From Dissophora ornata (lineage: Eukaryota; Mortierellomycota; Mortierellomycetes; Mortierellales; Mortierellaceae), in contig MU616775.1 in assembly GCA_025201705.1 (NCBI GenBank), forward strand, positions 1 through 43,316: a stretch of 43,316 bases of DNA. Direction: 5' to 3'. Below the pieces are notes generated by a model. It did not search any database. It saw only the letters and a list, made by a program, of their open reading frames with translations, and had not been told where the DNA came from. How positions within the stretch are numbered: the first letter of the stretch is position 1; every line of letters starts with the position of its first letter. Position numbers and translations under genes: made by a program. Positions 23,041 through 32,881 of this stretch are shown piece after piece.

Positions 23041-23976
23041 ATGCAGCTCCTAGTCTTGCTCGTGATCCTCATATCCGTACTCCTCTTCTCTATCCTGTTT
23101 ATCCACCTTTACCGCGTCTACCGACGACTCCAGATACGACACCTCAAACCCCTACCATCCGCCATCCCTCCTGGTCTAGAGCAGCACCAGGAGCTCGCCT
23201 TCGTCCTTGCCCATGGAGTCGAAGCTTACAACGAGCAAAGGCGGTTGCGTCAGCAGCAGGAACGGGCCCAAGCCCGTGCAACAGCTACAACTTCAGGATC
23301 AGGGCCACCTTCCAACGAAGACCGTTCAAGCATCAATAGCTACCCCTCTTTCGTCACAGAACCACCTCCAGTGTACTCGGCCGATCCTCCCAACGGCGAT
23401 GTCGGCTATGGCTGGCGAGTGGCGGGCGACGTTGGTCTCTTCAGCTCTCCAGGCATAACAGGCAACGCAACGTCCACAACCAACCCTGCATCCTCAGCAG
23501 CAGCAGCTTTCGCTCCACATCCTCTCGACAACTTGCTCCCCCCTGTATATATTTATCAAGCCCCATCCAGTCGGTCTACTGCCCAGACTGCATTGCTGTC
23601 TAGCGATAACTCCCCAACAGTCACCATATCAACCTCTTCTGGGGGCACTCAAGCCGCGGCCCGCGCAAACAGTAGTAGTGGTGGTCGCAGAAGGAGTGTA
23701 GCGAGTGGGATCTTTGTTCGAGCTATGAGGGGCAACCAGAGATCAGGATCCCTGTCCTCGTCATCGTCCACTTCATCTTCAGGAACAGCACCTGGACTTA
23801 TACCTGGAGCCGTGGTCGTGGACGCAGCAGAGGCAGCAGACGCAGTTGTGTCTCCAACACCAGAAATACCGTCCCCAAACCTCCAACCTGGGTCACACGC
23901 TCAAGCCACTTCTGTCAGCCTCGTGTCCAGCGGACCCGAGCCTGTTGCAGAAGCAGCAACAATAACAATAGACTAG
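23041..23976 (+). CDS. small single-pass membrane protein with two PPxY motifs (311 aa), unknown family
   Basis: A single-exon gene with no family recognised. Residues about 3-23 form one hydrophobic helix (LLVLLVILISVLLFSILFIH) followed by basic residues (RVYRRLQIRH), so the chain should be N-out/C-in with a cytosolic tail, or signal-anchored. The tail is low complexity (Ser, Ala, Thr, Gly) and carries two PPxY sequences, PPVY at residues 109-112 (TEPPPVYSAD) and 167-170 (NLLPPVYIYQ). PPxY is the ligand of WW domains of Nedd4/Rsp5 ubiquitin ligases, so a role as an Rsp5 adaptor or substrate is a reasonable but unproven guess. A basic patch (GGRRRSV) lies near residue 220. The ATG at 23041 directly follows a pyrimidine-rich leader. 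It is divergent from Cyc8 and convergent with the next gene, 124 nt away. Confidence 0.75.
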   Translation: MQLLVLLVILISVLLFSILFIHLYRVYRRLQIRHLKPLPSAIPPGLEQHQELAFVLAHGVEAYNEQRRLRQQQERAQARATATTSGSGPPSNEDRSSINSYPSFVTEPPPVYSADPPNGDVGYGWRVAGDVGLFSSPGITGNATSTTNPASSAAAAFAPHPLDNLLPPVYIYQAPSSRSTAQTALLSSDNSPTVTISTSSGGTQAAARANSSSGGRRRSVASGIFVRAMRGNQRSGSLSSSSSTSSSGTAPGLIPGAVVVDAAEAADAVVSPTPEIPSPNLQPGSHAQATSVSLVSSGPEPVAEAATITID

Positions 23977-24100
23977 AAGATTGAGCACGCGGGGAGAGCG
24001 TTTGCACTGACATCTGTATTGGACTTCCGGGTATGGGTATATGTCGGTCCGGGTTGGCAAGAGAGTGTGTCTATCTGTTCTGTCTATTCTGTCAGCCCTA

Positions 24101-25532
24101 TCACCGCAGCAACTCAAACAGTTTAAGCGCAGTTGAGCCCGCCTCAGCAACTGCTTCGTTCTTCTCATGATCGCTATCGCCATCGCCATCGCCATTGCTG
24201 AGACGAGACTCGAGCAGCTTGACAGCTTCCGCCATAGCTATTCCTGCTAGAATGGCCTTCATTTCCCCATGCGTTACTTTCTTGCCCTGCCGGGTCTTCC
24301 GTGCGTTGTACTCCTTCACAGCCTCGTAAGCGGCTAACCGGCGAAAATAAATTTTAGATGCAGACCAATTGTTAAAGACAGATCAAAACACGCAAAGCGG
24401 GTGCCAAGAGTTATCAGGTCATTACCTGCAGCAGCAATGGCTTGGAACCTATTGGTCGAGGTCTGGCCGTGTCTTGTCTCATTCTTGTCTGGAAGAGTCA
24501 GTGTTGAGACATTGCCCAACGGTTGCTTCCACCAACCTTTGCTGAGATCTATCACACTAGGTGAACCTACGGGCAACGCTCCATTTCTCTCATCAAAGCT
24601 TCGTCTCTTTTCCTCAGAGCTCTTGGGGAGGTCAATTTTTTCCCACTCGCTGTCGAGCTCTTTCTCCATAAGCTTTTCGGCCCTAGATCGTTTCGCGCGC
24701 CAGCCCCACCAAGGCCCAAATAACTTGCGGTCTTCCTCTTCGTCGTCCTCGTCCGGGCGTTCCCTTCTATGGTGATACACGATCCTGTGTGAGGCCTTTG
24801 CCTCCTTTGGGTCTATTTTCGGTACGAATTGCGCGTGACGCTGGTTTTGATTTTCCGTCCCATGGACATGCAAGTGTCGATGCAGCGCTTCGATGTAGTG
24901 GCGCAAATGGCGGTGGCGGTGGTGAGAACGGGAGCTCACCGAGTCTTGCGTATCGTCTTCGTCCTCAATCGGCAACAAAGCTCCCTTGACTGATTGAGCG
25001 CTGTCTTCGTCAAACTTTTCCTTGCAGCGAGCTGCCATCCTTTTGAAATAGTCCTTCTTGTCCTGCAGGTCGCCGTCACTACTCTGGATACCCAATTGAT
25101 CAAGGGCAGCGTCTGCAGGGACATTGATGGATACGGCCTCTTCCTCCTCTTCGGTTGTTGCTTGAGTGTGTATATGCGATATCCGCATGACGATCCTGTC
25201 CCAAAAGCCTGGGTCGGGTTCTTGGTGGGGAAGTGCCAGGTCGACGGTTTTGATGAGCCATTTTTCATCTTTTGGTGGAACTAAATTGGCAGTGATCATT
25301 GAGTTCGAGTTGAGTAAGAGAGAACATGACCATGACAGTTCTCCTGATAGACAATCAAGTGGCGACACCAGTGAGTAATACCTGGCGGGGGCACAGGCTC
25401 CCGGAGATGGAGAGCCTCTTCTAACGAGTGCCAAGCCTGTTGAAGCATATTCTCCTCCATTTCAGGCATCAAAGAGGTCTGGGTGTGTGCGGTTGAATCA
25501 GGGACAGGAGGGATGGCTAATATCGAGGGCAT
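24101..25532 (-). CDS. protein with CipC-like (DUF3759-like) C-terminus (3 exons, about 412 aa)
   Basis: Exons are 25532-25382, 25280-24426 and 24333-24101; introns are 25281-25381 (GTATTA...TTTAG) and 24334-24425 (GTAATG...GTTAG), both phase 1. The C-terminal 80 residues (AAYEAVKEYNARKTRQG, then GEMKAILAGIAMAEAVKLLE) resemble CipC/DUF3759 proteins, small fungal proteins of unclear, possibly stress-related role. The rest is unlike known families: a short charged N-terminus (PPKDEKWLIKTVDLALP), a His-rich patch (SHHRHRHLRHYIEALHRHLH) and acidic and basic stretches (PDEDDEEEDRKLFGPWWGWR). The start is uncertain. The frame opens upstream to ATGs at 25616 and 25586, but TTTATAAAT at about 25600 looks like a TATA box, so the ATG at 25532 is preferred. 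The longer form would add a hydrophobic leader. Function is not assigned. Confidence 0.7.
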
Positions 25533-26673
25533 AATTAAGGTGATAAAGTGTGTTAAGATGTATAGGTGAGCTAAATGAGGGAGCATCTTGCACATGGTAT
25601 TTATAAATGCCTTCATGCATTGTTAATCCGAGGCTCATCGTCGACAGACAGGGGCTGAGTGTCGAGGCATGCATTATTTAAAACTTATTAAAAGATGTCA
25701 AGCAACACGGCGCATGACGCACCGCCTGCCCCTGGTGTACTGCGGCCAAAAACCGGTGCACGTGAACAATCCAAATGAAACAGCAACATCACATGATCTG
25801 AAGATGTCAGCCTGCTCGTTCTGTGCGGTCTGTCTCCATGCAGGACACCAAAAAAGGGCGACCCGCCACCAACAAAACCGAGGGACGGTGGAAAAGGCGG
25901 GGAGGACAGAAAAGGCAACGCCGACAGGCCTCTGTCCCTGTCCCCACATCCTCTCCCTAGCCATCAGTGTCGACATTGCTTGCTCTCGTTGTCATGCAGG
26001 TTTGTTTGTTCCCTGACGTGTCTTGTGAACAAACAGGGTCGACACAAGTGCAGACGAGATACGATATCTCATGTTGCACAGAGAGCCCTCACCTCAGCTT
26101 GACACCACTTTGCGCCGTGGAACTCTGTGGTCCTGACCTGTCTTGCTCAGAGGGCTCTCACCCCTTGCTCGCTTATTTCCCTTCCTTGGTCCAATTCGCA
26201 GAATCCGCGGGAGCACTACCGTGGCAACATCAGCTGTTTGTCTGCTTCTCTCCGCCCATGCTACTGCTATGACTAACGGATTGGTGACAGGTCCTCTCTG
26301 TTTCCGTCTCATCTATACACCTGTTAAAAAAAAAAGACTGTTCAAGGCACACAAATGCTTGGAGGGGAAAGAGACGAATGGACTGATAGTCGGTTGGAGA
26401 CAACAACAACACAACCCTTGCATGCATGTTATGCATGTTGCATGACACAAAAAGTCAAATTGTTTGTTGCTAAGCGCCCATTCGTCGCAATCTTAGCCAT
26501 CATAGTAAAGGACGATATCATATCATTATTCAGAATGTAGCGAGTATAATAAAACTTTCTCGAGTGTTGGTTCATGATAAGTACCAATCATGGCTAGTCG
26601 AATTTTTCTTGTCTGTTCTTTGTTTTGTTTATTTGTTTATTTGTATATCGCTCCCCCCAGTCAATCAGGCGTA

Positions 26674-26756
26674 GTAAGTAAGTAAGTAAGTCAGTCAGTC
26701 ATCCAGCTGGTCTGCTTGCTTGCTTTCTTGCTTCCTTACTTGGTTGGTTGGCCGAC
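26674..26756. repeat. tetranucleotide repeats (GTAA)n, (GTCA)n, (TTGC)n, (TTGG)n
   Basis: GTAAGTAAGTAAGTAAG followed directly by TCAGTCAGTC, then TGCTTGCTTGC, CTTCCTTAC and TGGTTGGTTGG blocks. A drifting simple-repeat cluster within the gene-free region. Confidence 0.8.
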
Positions 26757-29220
26757 TGTAAGGCCGCTGTTCTGCTGCTCTATGGAAACGGTCAAGGAGG
26801 AGCAGATTGGTAGAATATCTCTCCACCTTGGGTCTAGATACATGTACAGGGCTCACTCGGCTCATTAAGCGCATGGCCAGGGTTCATATATGATGCATAT
26901 GAGAAGAATTGATACTGCAAGGAAGAATCGAGACGGCAAGCAAGGGACCATGATTACTACGCCATTTGCTCACCGTTAATAACATGGACATAAATTGCGA
27001 GAGCGCCGAGAGAAAGATGGGAAAACATAATAGTGATAAGGCATTATAAAACATAAATGTGGCAAAATGGGTTTGCTAATTGCATTGACAGCAGGGAGTA
27101 CAAGTGAGCGATGGCGAGTTATCTCTCGGAGCCGCAACCCATTCTTGACCGATGCCCATGGTTTGATTTCCACCCCACAAAACTTTAACGGGCCACACAG
27201 AGTCTGCTTCCTCAGGCGATGTCGCAGTCTATATTCGTCGTATTCAGTCACAGACTGTATTGAATGATGCCCTGATTAACAGTTCGTGTTTGTGAGGCGA
27301 TGACCCTGTCGACCTTTGTTTAAGTTCTGTTATCTGTATTCTAGCACCTGAATCATAAAGCCTTCTTTTTCTACAGCCACGAGGTCATCTTGAATCGTGC
27401 TTGTCGATGCAGACAGACATGTGGCATTTTGGCCAGATGAAAGGGATACACTGACTATATATTTGATAACGGGGTGTTGCTTTCAAAGGAACAAAGAGGG
27501 AGGCATTAATTTATGTAACGTCCAGCCCTGTATGAAAATTAAAGGGAGAGATGTCTACGTTGCATTTTCGTTCATAAGACTAATGCTTTATGGAGCATCC
27601 AAGGAACGGATCCATTAAGGTACCGCTCCGGATAAATAGTCCAACCCATTGTCTCCTTGACTTCAACTACCCCTAAAACTCATCAATTTACAAGCAAACT
27701 GTGTGTGCGCAACATTTGTACGCTACGAACCTTACCTTTTTTGGCCATGCCTTCTCCCCCCTACTTACTCTTCACGCCACGCCAAGAGGGCGCGCTGCAT
27801 TATAGTGGGATCTAGTCCTCACATTCCCTACATAAAGCAACGAGTTGGAGTTAACGCGGAGCGGCTGGCAACATGACTGTTTTGATATATTTCGATACTC
27901 GCGTCTAATTGGCCAGAGAGCATCTAATCTTATCATTTTCACATCCCGGTCTGTGTAACAGGAATAGCCTTCTACACAGGAACGAAAGCGAAAAGCCCAA
28001 CACTAAACGTAAGTGACAACGGAGCATGCTCTTTGAGTGCCTCATTGTGCATGGTAACTCCACGGGTCGACATGGAGCCAGAGCTGAGAAGTACTTGGGC
28101 CATAAAGACAGTGATAGCTGTAGCCTCTTCCATACATTTCAGGATGGCGCTACCTCACACCACCTTAGCCGCTCAGCTAGATTATGACCCGCGCTCGATG
28201 CATCGTTGATTGAACTGGCCTCGGTATTCACAAACGTTACGCCGCTGCGGCAATACGTTTGTCGATTTGGTAAACCACAACTGCTGCGCACCCATCAGGT
28301 CGCTCTAGGCTGTCAACTACGGGTCACTCACTCATTCATCCTAACGAGATACTTGTGGCCCTGACTCTACACATGCAGCACCTGGATTTCCTCGGAGAAT
28401 GACCACGGTTTGCGACAATAGACAGGCAACTTAATGGCTAGATGACCTCGAAAGTTCTAAGCGGTTGACACCTTATGTTTCTAGAATTATTCATGTCTTG
28501 GGCATGGAATAAATGTGGGGAAAGACAAACACATGTTACGAAGGCTACAACAGGTCGCCAATGACACTAAAACATTACCTGGGCTGAAGTAGCAGCTGAG
28601 AAGGTCTGTGATTCTTGTGGAATACGGCATAGTTTAATAGAAGCATTGGGGGAGCTGGAGATCGAATATATTGCGTCTGATCAGTATTGTATCACACGTG
28701 TTTGAATTCTGAGCAGGCTAGAACGAGAAAAATCTAAAGCCCGGCCACTGGCCACGTCTGACGAGGGCCCTGGAGTGGAAAAACAATTAAGGTGTTGAGC
28801 CAACGTCAATTCCTTGGTTCGCAGTAGGGAGCCCAGCGATGGCGACACACTCTGTCTGATTGGGCATCACCTGGACTGAATATTACAATAAAAACAAGAG
28901 AGTGAGCAATGTTGTAGTGTTGTAGCCCCATTCTTTTTGTGTTGTGTTTGGTGAAAAACAAATGTCTGCACAAAGTGAAGCGTGTTTTTGGTTTTTGCTG
29001 TTAGTGGATATCAACAACAAACAACAGCGACAGACAACAACAAAAAGAGAGCACCCACAATACTTTCATTGCAGCTGATGCCACCCACAATTGTATTCGT
29101 TCCATTCCTCGTAATCTTATTCAGAAGCTCAAAGACAGCATCCCTGGCATTGGACTTATTGTCACTCTATTGGAGTGAGTGAACCGCCAGGAGTAGAAAC
29201 ACACCCGACTGGCAGAGTCG

Positions 29221-29230
29221 CTATATATTC
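29221..29230 (+). promoter_or_regulatory. putative TATA box of the GATA factor gene
   Basis: CTATATATTC followed by about 60 nt of pyrimidine-rich sequence, a typical fungal core promoter arrangement, about 190 nt before the start codon at 29419. It is inferred from sequence only. Confidence 0.45.
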
Positions 29231-29273
29231 CCCCCTCTTTTTTCTTTTTTCTCGCTTTTCTCTTCCCATTCTC

Positions 29274-29300
29274 ATGTCCCATCTTCATTCTTTTTCTTGA
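29274..29300 (+). promoter_or_regulatory. putative upstream ORF (8 codons) in the GATA leader
   Basis: ATG at 29274 followed by seven codons and TGA at 29298-29300. It lies between the proposed TATA box and the main start at 29419. If the transcript begins near 29255 it would be the first ATG scanned. The coding prediction is direct; the effect on translation is inference. Confidence 0.4.
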
Positions 29301-29418
29301 CACATCTCTCGATACAATTCTTAACGGAGCTCTTGACACAATCACTAGCACTGTTGCCCACTTTCCGTAATCCTTCCATTTTCATACCTTGCTTTCCTCT
29401 TCTCCATACTACAGCACC

Positions 29419-31167
29419 ATGGCCGATTTCTACGCGAGCATTCTCGAGATGCCCTTTCTCTCTGATGATTACTGCTTCCCCTTCGACATCACCACGCCTT
29501 TGTCCGCTCCCAAATCAACGCCCGCAATTTCTGTATCAACTCCTGCATCATCCTCGCCATCCAATACTTCATACTCCTTCTATAGCACGTCCTCTCCACA
29601 GGACATCTTAATGTCTATGCCTGAGATTTCCCAGGGTTCTTTGCTCACTTTTGACACTCCTGCCCCTGCTCAGCAGAATTTCACTCCCCCCTCACCAACT
29701 GCCACCGATTCTTCTATGGCTGTCTCAACCCCACCTCTGCCCTTGGAATCGGACTTTTGCGGCAACGGCAGCCAGAGCAATAACATCAGTAGCGCCGATG
29801 AATCTAGCCCGTGGATGATGCCAACGCGCCAGACCCCCTTTCAGATGGGACTCACTCAGTTTCAAGAATACCAGCTTCAGCAAGATCCGGATATCTTTTC
29901 CGTCTTTGGTCCATCACCGGCATCATACCTGACCGCTGCTACTCAAGCCCTTACTGGCAATTTTTCCAATCCCACGGCGCAGACCATGGTTGTACCTGTG
30001 CAACAGCAACAGCAACAGTCACTGGCCAGCCGCCAAGTCCCCCAACTATCCTTGCCCATGCAACCCAAGGTTCCGCAAGAGGGGATGATCTCTCCCCCAG
30101 AGACTCCGTCTTCGACACCATCACCGGTGTGTCTCAAGCCTCTTGCTTCGCCTTCTCAGTATACCCGCCAGATGTCTCCTTTGTCGCCAGCTGCACATCC
30201 AGCCGCAAGCGACTTTGGTTTCTTTGGTTCCTACCATCCCGACTCTGAGTCCCCCAGGTATGCCATGCCGTTCGGTACGCCTCAAAGCCCCGTCTCACCG
30301 GCTCCACACAGCTCGGCTTCCGCGACATCCATGTTGCCTGAACACTCGCAGTTGATCAAGAGGCAAGTCGCTTTGAGCTTCAAGTCTCCCAAGGTTTCGA
30401 AGCCTCGCAAACCGTCGAGGGCCGCTATCAAGGCAGCGGCTGGCATGGGTGTACGCTGCGCTAACTGTGGAGCGACTGTCACGCCACTCTGGCGCCGGTC
30501 CGCCAACAACGAGCCGCTGTGCAATGCCTGTGGTCTGTATCACAAGCTTCATGCCATGCATCGCCCCAAGCATCTGCAGCAGTCGATGGGGCACGCCCAA
30601 GGTGCGGGGGGACACAAGTCCAAGTATGGACCCAAGTCATCGCTCGAACATTCTTCAAGCGAATCTATGACGGGCTCCTCGGACTCTAATTTCGCAGGCT
30701 CGCATGCATCGTCTCCAAACCCGCAGCCAACATGCAGCAATTGCAAAACGACCTTGACTCCGCTCTGGCGCAAGGATGACGCAGGCGACATCCTATGCAA
30801 CGCTTGCGGGTTGTATTACAAGCTGCACCACATCCATCGGCCCATCTCCCTGAAGCGAAACGTGATCCGACGAAGGTCCCGCTACGAGAACGGCAAGTCC
30901 GCCTCGTCTTCCTCCTCGCTGGCAAAATCTCAAGCCTTCCTTCAGGCTCAGGCTCAGATACAGGCTCAGGGTCAATCCCAAGCTCAGGCGCAGTCAACGC
31001 TGGTTCACGTTGCTGCTGCTCAAGCTCGGCTCCCTGTTCAGAATCAGGTTTATTCTCAACAGACCCACGCATACATGCAACCAGGCGCGATGGCCTTTGG
31101 AGTTCATCCTAATCCTTCAATGGTAGCACCATCGGTTCGCATGCATCCATACTATCAACAATACTGA
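29419..31167 (+). CDS. GATA transcription factor with two zinc fingers (582 aa)
   Basis: A single-exon gene for a nuclear DNA-binding regulator recognising GATA sites. Two type IVa fingers are seen. Finger 1 runs from residue 347 (CANCGATVTPLWRRS ... CNACGLYHKLHAMHRPK) and finger 2 from residue 439 (CSNCKTTLTPLWRKDDAG ... CNACGLYYKLHHIHRP). Each has a 17-residue loop, and a basic tail (SLKRNVIRRRSRYENGK) follows finger 2. The linker is about 67 residues and Ser-rich, with no cysteine-rich block, which argues against the SreA/Urbs1 siderophore-repressor type. The N-terminus is Ser/Pro/Gln-rich and the C-terminus has Gln-Ala repeats (QAQAQIQAQGQSQAQAQS). The regulated pathway cannot be told; nitrogen, light or development are all possible in fungi. 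The ATG at 29419 (CACCATGG) has a good start context. Convergent with the IMPACT gene, 171 nt away. Confidence 0.93.
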   Translation: MADFYASILEMPFLSDDYCFPFDITTPLSAPKSTPAISVSTPASSSPSNTSYSFYSTSSPQDILMSMPEISQGSLLTFDTPAPAQQNFTPPSPTATDSSMAVSTPPLPLESDFCGNGSQSNNISSADESSPWMMPTRQTPFQMGLTQFQEYQLQQDPDIFSVFGPSPASYLTAATQALTGNFSNPTAQTMVVPVQQQQQQSLASRQVPQLSLPMQPKVPQEGMISPPETPSSTPSPVCLKPLASPSQYTRQMSPLSPAAHPAASDFGFFGSYHPDSESPRYAMPFGTPQSPVSPAPHSSASATSMLPEHSQLIKRQVALSFKSPKVSKPRKPSRAAIKAAAGMGVRCANCGATVTPLWRRSANNEPLCNACGLYHKLHAMHRPKHLQQSMGHAQGAGGHKSKYGPKSSLEHSSSESMTGSSDSNFAGSHASSPNPQPTCSNCKTTLTPLWRKDDAGDILCNACGLYYKLHHIHRPISLKRNVIRRRSRYENGKSASSSSSLAKSQAFLQAQAQIQAQGQSQAQAQSTLVHVAAAQARLPVQNQVYSQQTHAYMQPGAMAFGVHPNPSMVAPSVRMHPYYQQY

Positions 31168-31338
31168 GATAGATGGTCAAGCAAGTGTTGCCCCATCATT
31201 CTTTGAATTCTGTAGCATTTTCTCAAAGTCCGTTCTTGTATATTATGAAATAAATAATAAAAAAAACCACAGCGCAGAGCGCCGGTGAAATCACAATCAG
31301 GCTGGTTTGTGTATATACATGTTTCAACTCCGCAAAAG

Positions 31339-32787
31339 TCACCTCTTCCCAGCCTTTTTACTCTTGCCCTTCTTTTTGCTATTCGCACTTGATGCCGATT
31401 CCACTGACACCGCCTGTTTGATGTATCCACATTCATCCAGCAGTTGACGAGCTGCGTTGTTGATGTGCTTAAATCGATCCGCGCTTAAAGGAATGCCTCC
31501 ATACCACCTATGGTTGACGAAATACACAGAGTCAGAAAGTGTACTCGTTTCTTGTTGTGTTCTGCGTCATTTTGGAGGCTCACTGCAAAGCAATTAATTT
31601 TTGGACGAATACGAATCTTACCGTGATACCACAACCACTACGTTTTTGACATCCAAGATAGACATGAGGTGCAATAATCGGCTCCCCGCTGCCGCCTCTC
31701 CGTCATCGTCATTGTCTATTAAGAGTTTCAAGAGTAGCAAAAGTAACGCCCATATGCCGTTATGTCAGCAGGGGTTTAAAAGCATATCCTTCTTGCTGGA
31801 GCTTCAACAAATCCTGCGATTTCTATTCATAAAAATACCTTGAGAAATGGTTCCATTTTCACTTTCGATTCGGAAAGCCATAATATTGTGAGTGGCCTTA
31901 ACGACTTTTTTGTTTTCCTGCTTCAGTTGCTGAATCATCCAAGGGACCTGCCCTGGTTGCGTTACTGGAGCCAGATGCGCCACGAATACACTCTTGCGGT
32001 CGACGATCGGAGGGCCTGATCGAATGTCGAACACAGGTGCGCCACTCACCCTAGGAATCCTCGGTCTGTTGTTGTCAGAAAGAAGAGTAACAGGGGAATG
32101 ATGAAGCGATAAGGATGCGAGTGAGGAATTAAACGCTGCTGATCTATCAAGATCCTGTGAGAAATCTTCTGCGGCAAAGTAGTCTGAGGCTGTTTTCTGG
32201 CCCTCGAGTACGTGGGCTTCATCTCCTTCATCCTCCGCCACATCGAGCTCATCCTCGACCTCATCGCCGCTGTGATCAGCTTCCACGTCCCTGTCAACAC
32301 CCTCATTCTCTAAGCGGTTCTCCAGTCCCTCAAGATACTCCCGCAGCCATTCAACCCACGAAAAAACAACGACCTCCCCTGGTACGAAGCATTGCTCCAG
32401 TCCTTGATCAATCTCCTGTATCATGGCATCGGTGAGACGTAGGGTGCCATAATAGATACTCACAATCTCATGGACAGGAGCAGACGTGTTTGACTCGGGG
32501 TAGCCCTTGGGGAAGTAGATACGAAGCTCGAACTCCTTTGTGTTTCTGCTAGCGGCGGTGTTGATACCACTGGTTCCAGTGGTGCTTTCAAGGCGATTGT
32601 CGGTGGCGCCGTCAAAGTCAAACACTGGCTCCTCTAGTGAAACCTTGAGCGCATACACCGGTGTCGCTTCTGACGGTGTTTGTGCTGTCGCCTGTTTTTC
32701 CGAACCAGAGAGCGCGTAGAACGAGGCAGGGCCGTAGATCGAGACTATGGCTAGAGCTTCTTCCTCTAATGCTGATGGGAGGTCCAT
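31339..32787 (-). CDS. YIH1: IMPACT/Yih1 family regulator of Gcn2 (3 exons, about 403 aa)
   Basis: A cytosolic protein that in relatives competes with Gcn2 for Gcn1 and damps the general amino-acid control response. Exons are 32787-31839, 31715-31622 and 31507-31339; introns are 31716-31838 (GTATTT...AATAG) and 31508-31621 (GTAAGA...CATAG). An N-terminal RWD domain (EEEALAIVSIYGPASFYAL, ELRIYFPKGYPES, FSWVEWLREYLEG) is followed by an acidic linker. The IMPACT/UPF0029 domain then starts near VDRKSVFVAHLAPV and contains KATHNIMAFRI, DDDGEAAAGSRLLHLM, VVVVVSRWYGGIPL and ADRFKHINNAARQLL. The tail is lysine-rich (KKKGKSKKAGKR). The start is uncertain: ATG 32787 fits the family N-terminus best, while an ATG at 32892 would add 35 residues and overlap the end of the kelch gene. 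Longer than yeast Yih1 because of the linker. Confidence 0.92.
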
Positions 32788-32881
32788 AAGGCGCGATGAG
32801 ATCCGATTGAATAAATGGTCCACATTCAGTGGCAACAGCGCGGCGCGTAAATACTCTTTGTAATTTATGTGACTGTTCTCT

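Larger units (their letters stand above)
25533..29418. other. 3.9-kb region with no gene recognised, probably upstream regulatory region of the GATA factor
   Basis: Both strands were read through. Open frames are short, lack recognisable motifs and do not join into a plausible spliced product. Composition is AT-richer than in the flanking genes. Contents seen are a tetranucleotide repeat cluster (26674-26756), scattered HGATAR sites (for example 26575, 27034, 27464, 27930 and 28113) at no more than chance density, and a TATA-like CTATATATTC at 29221 with a long pyrimidine-rich leader. A non-coding RNA or long 5' leader cannot be excluded from sequence alone. Confidence 0.5.

Noticed and set aside
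25533..29418. Enrichment of GATA-factor sites suggesting autoregulation
   Set aside because: The HGATAR sites counted are fewer than expected by chance in 3.9 kb of both strands.
25533..29418. tRNA genes or a transposon filling the gene-free region
   Set aside because: No convincing B-box with cloverleaf, no terminal inverted repeats and no transposase or reverse transcriptase motifs were seen by eye.
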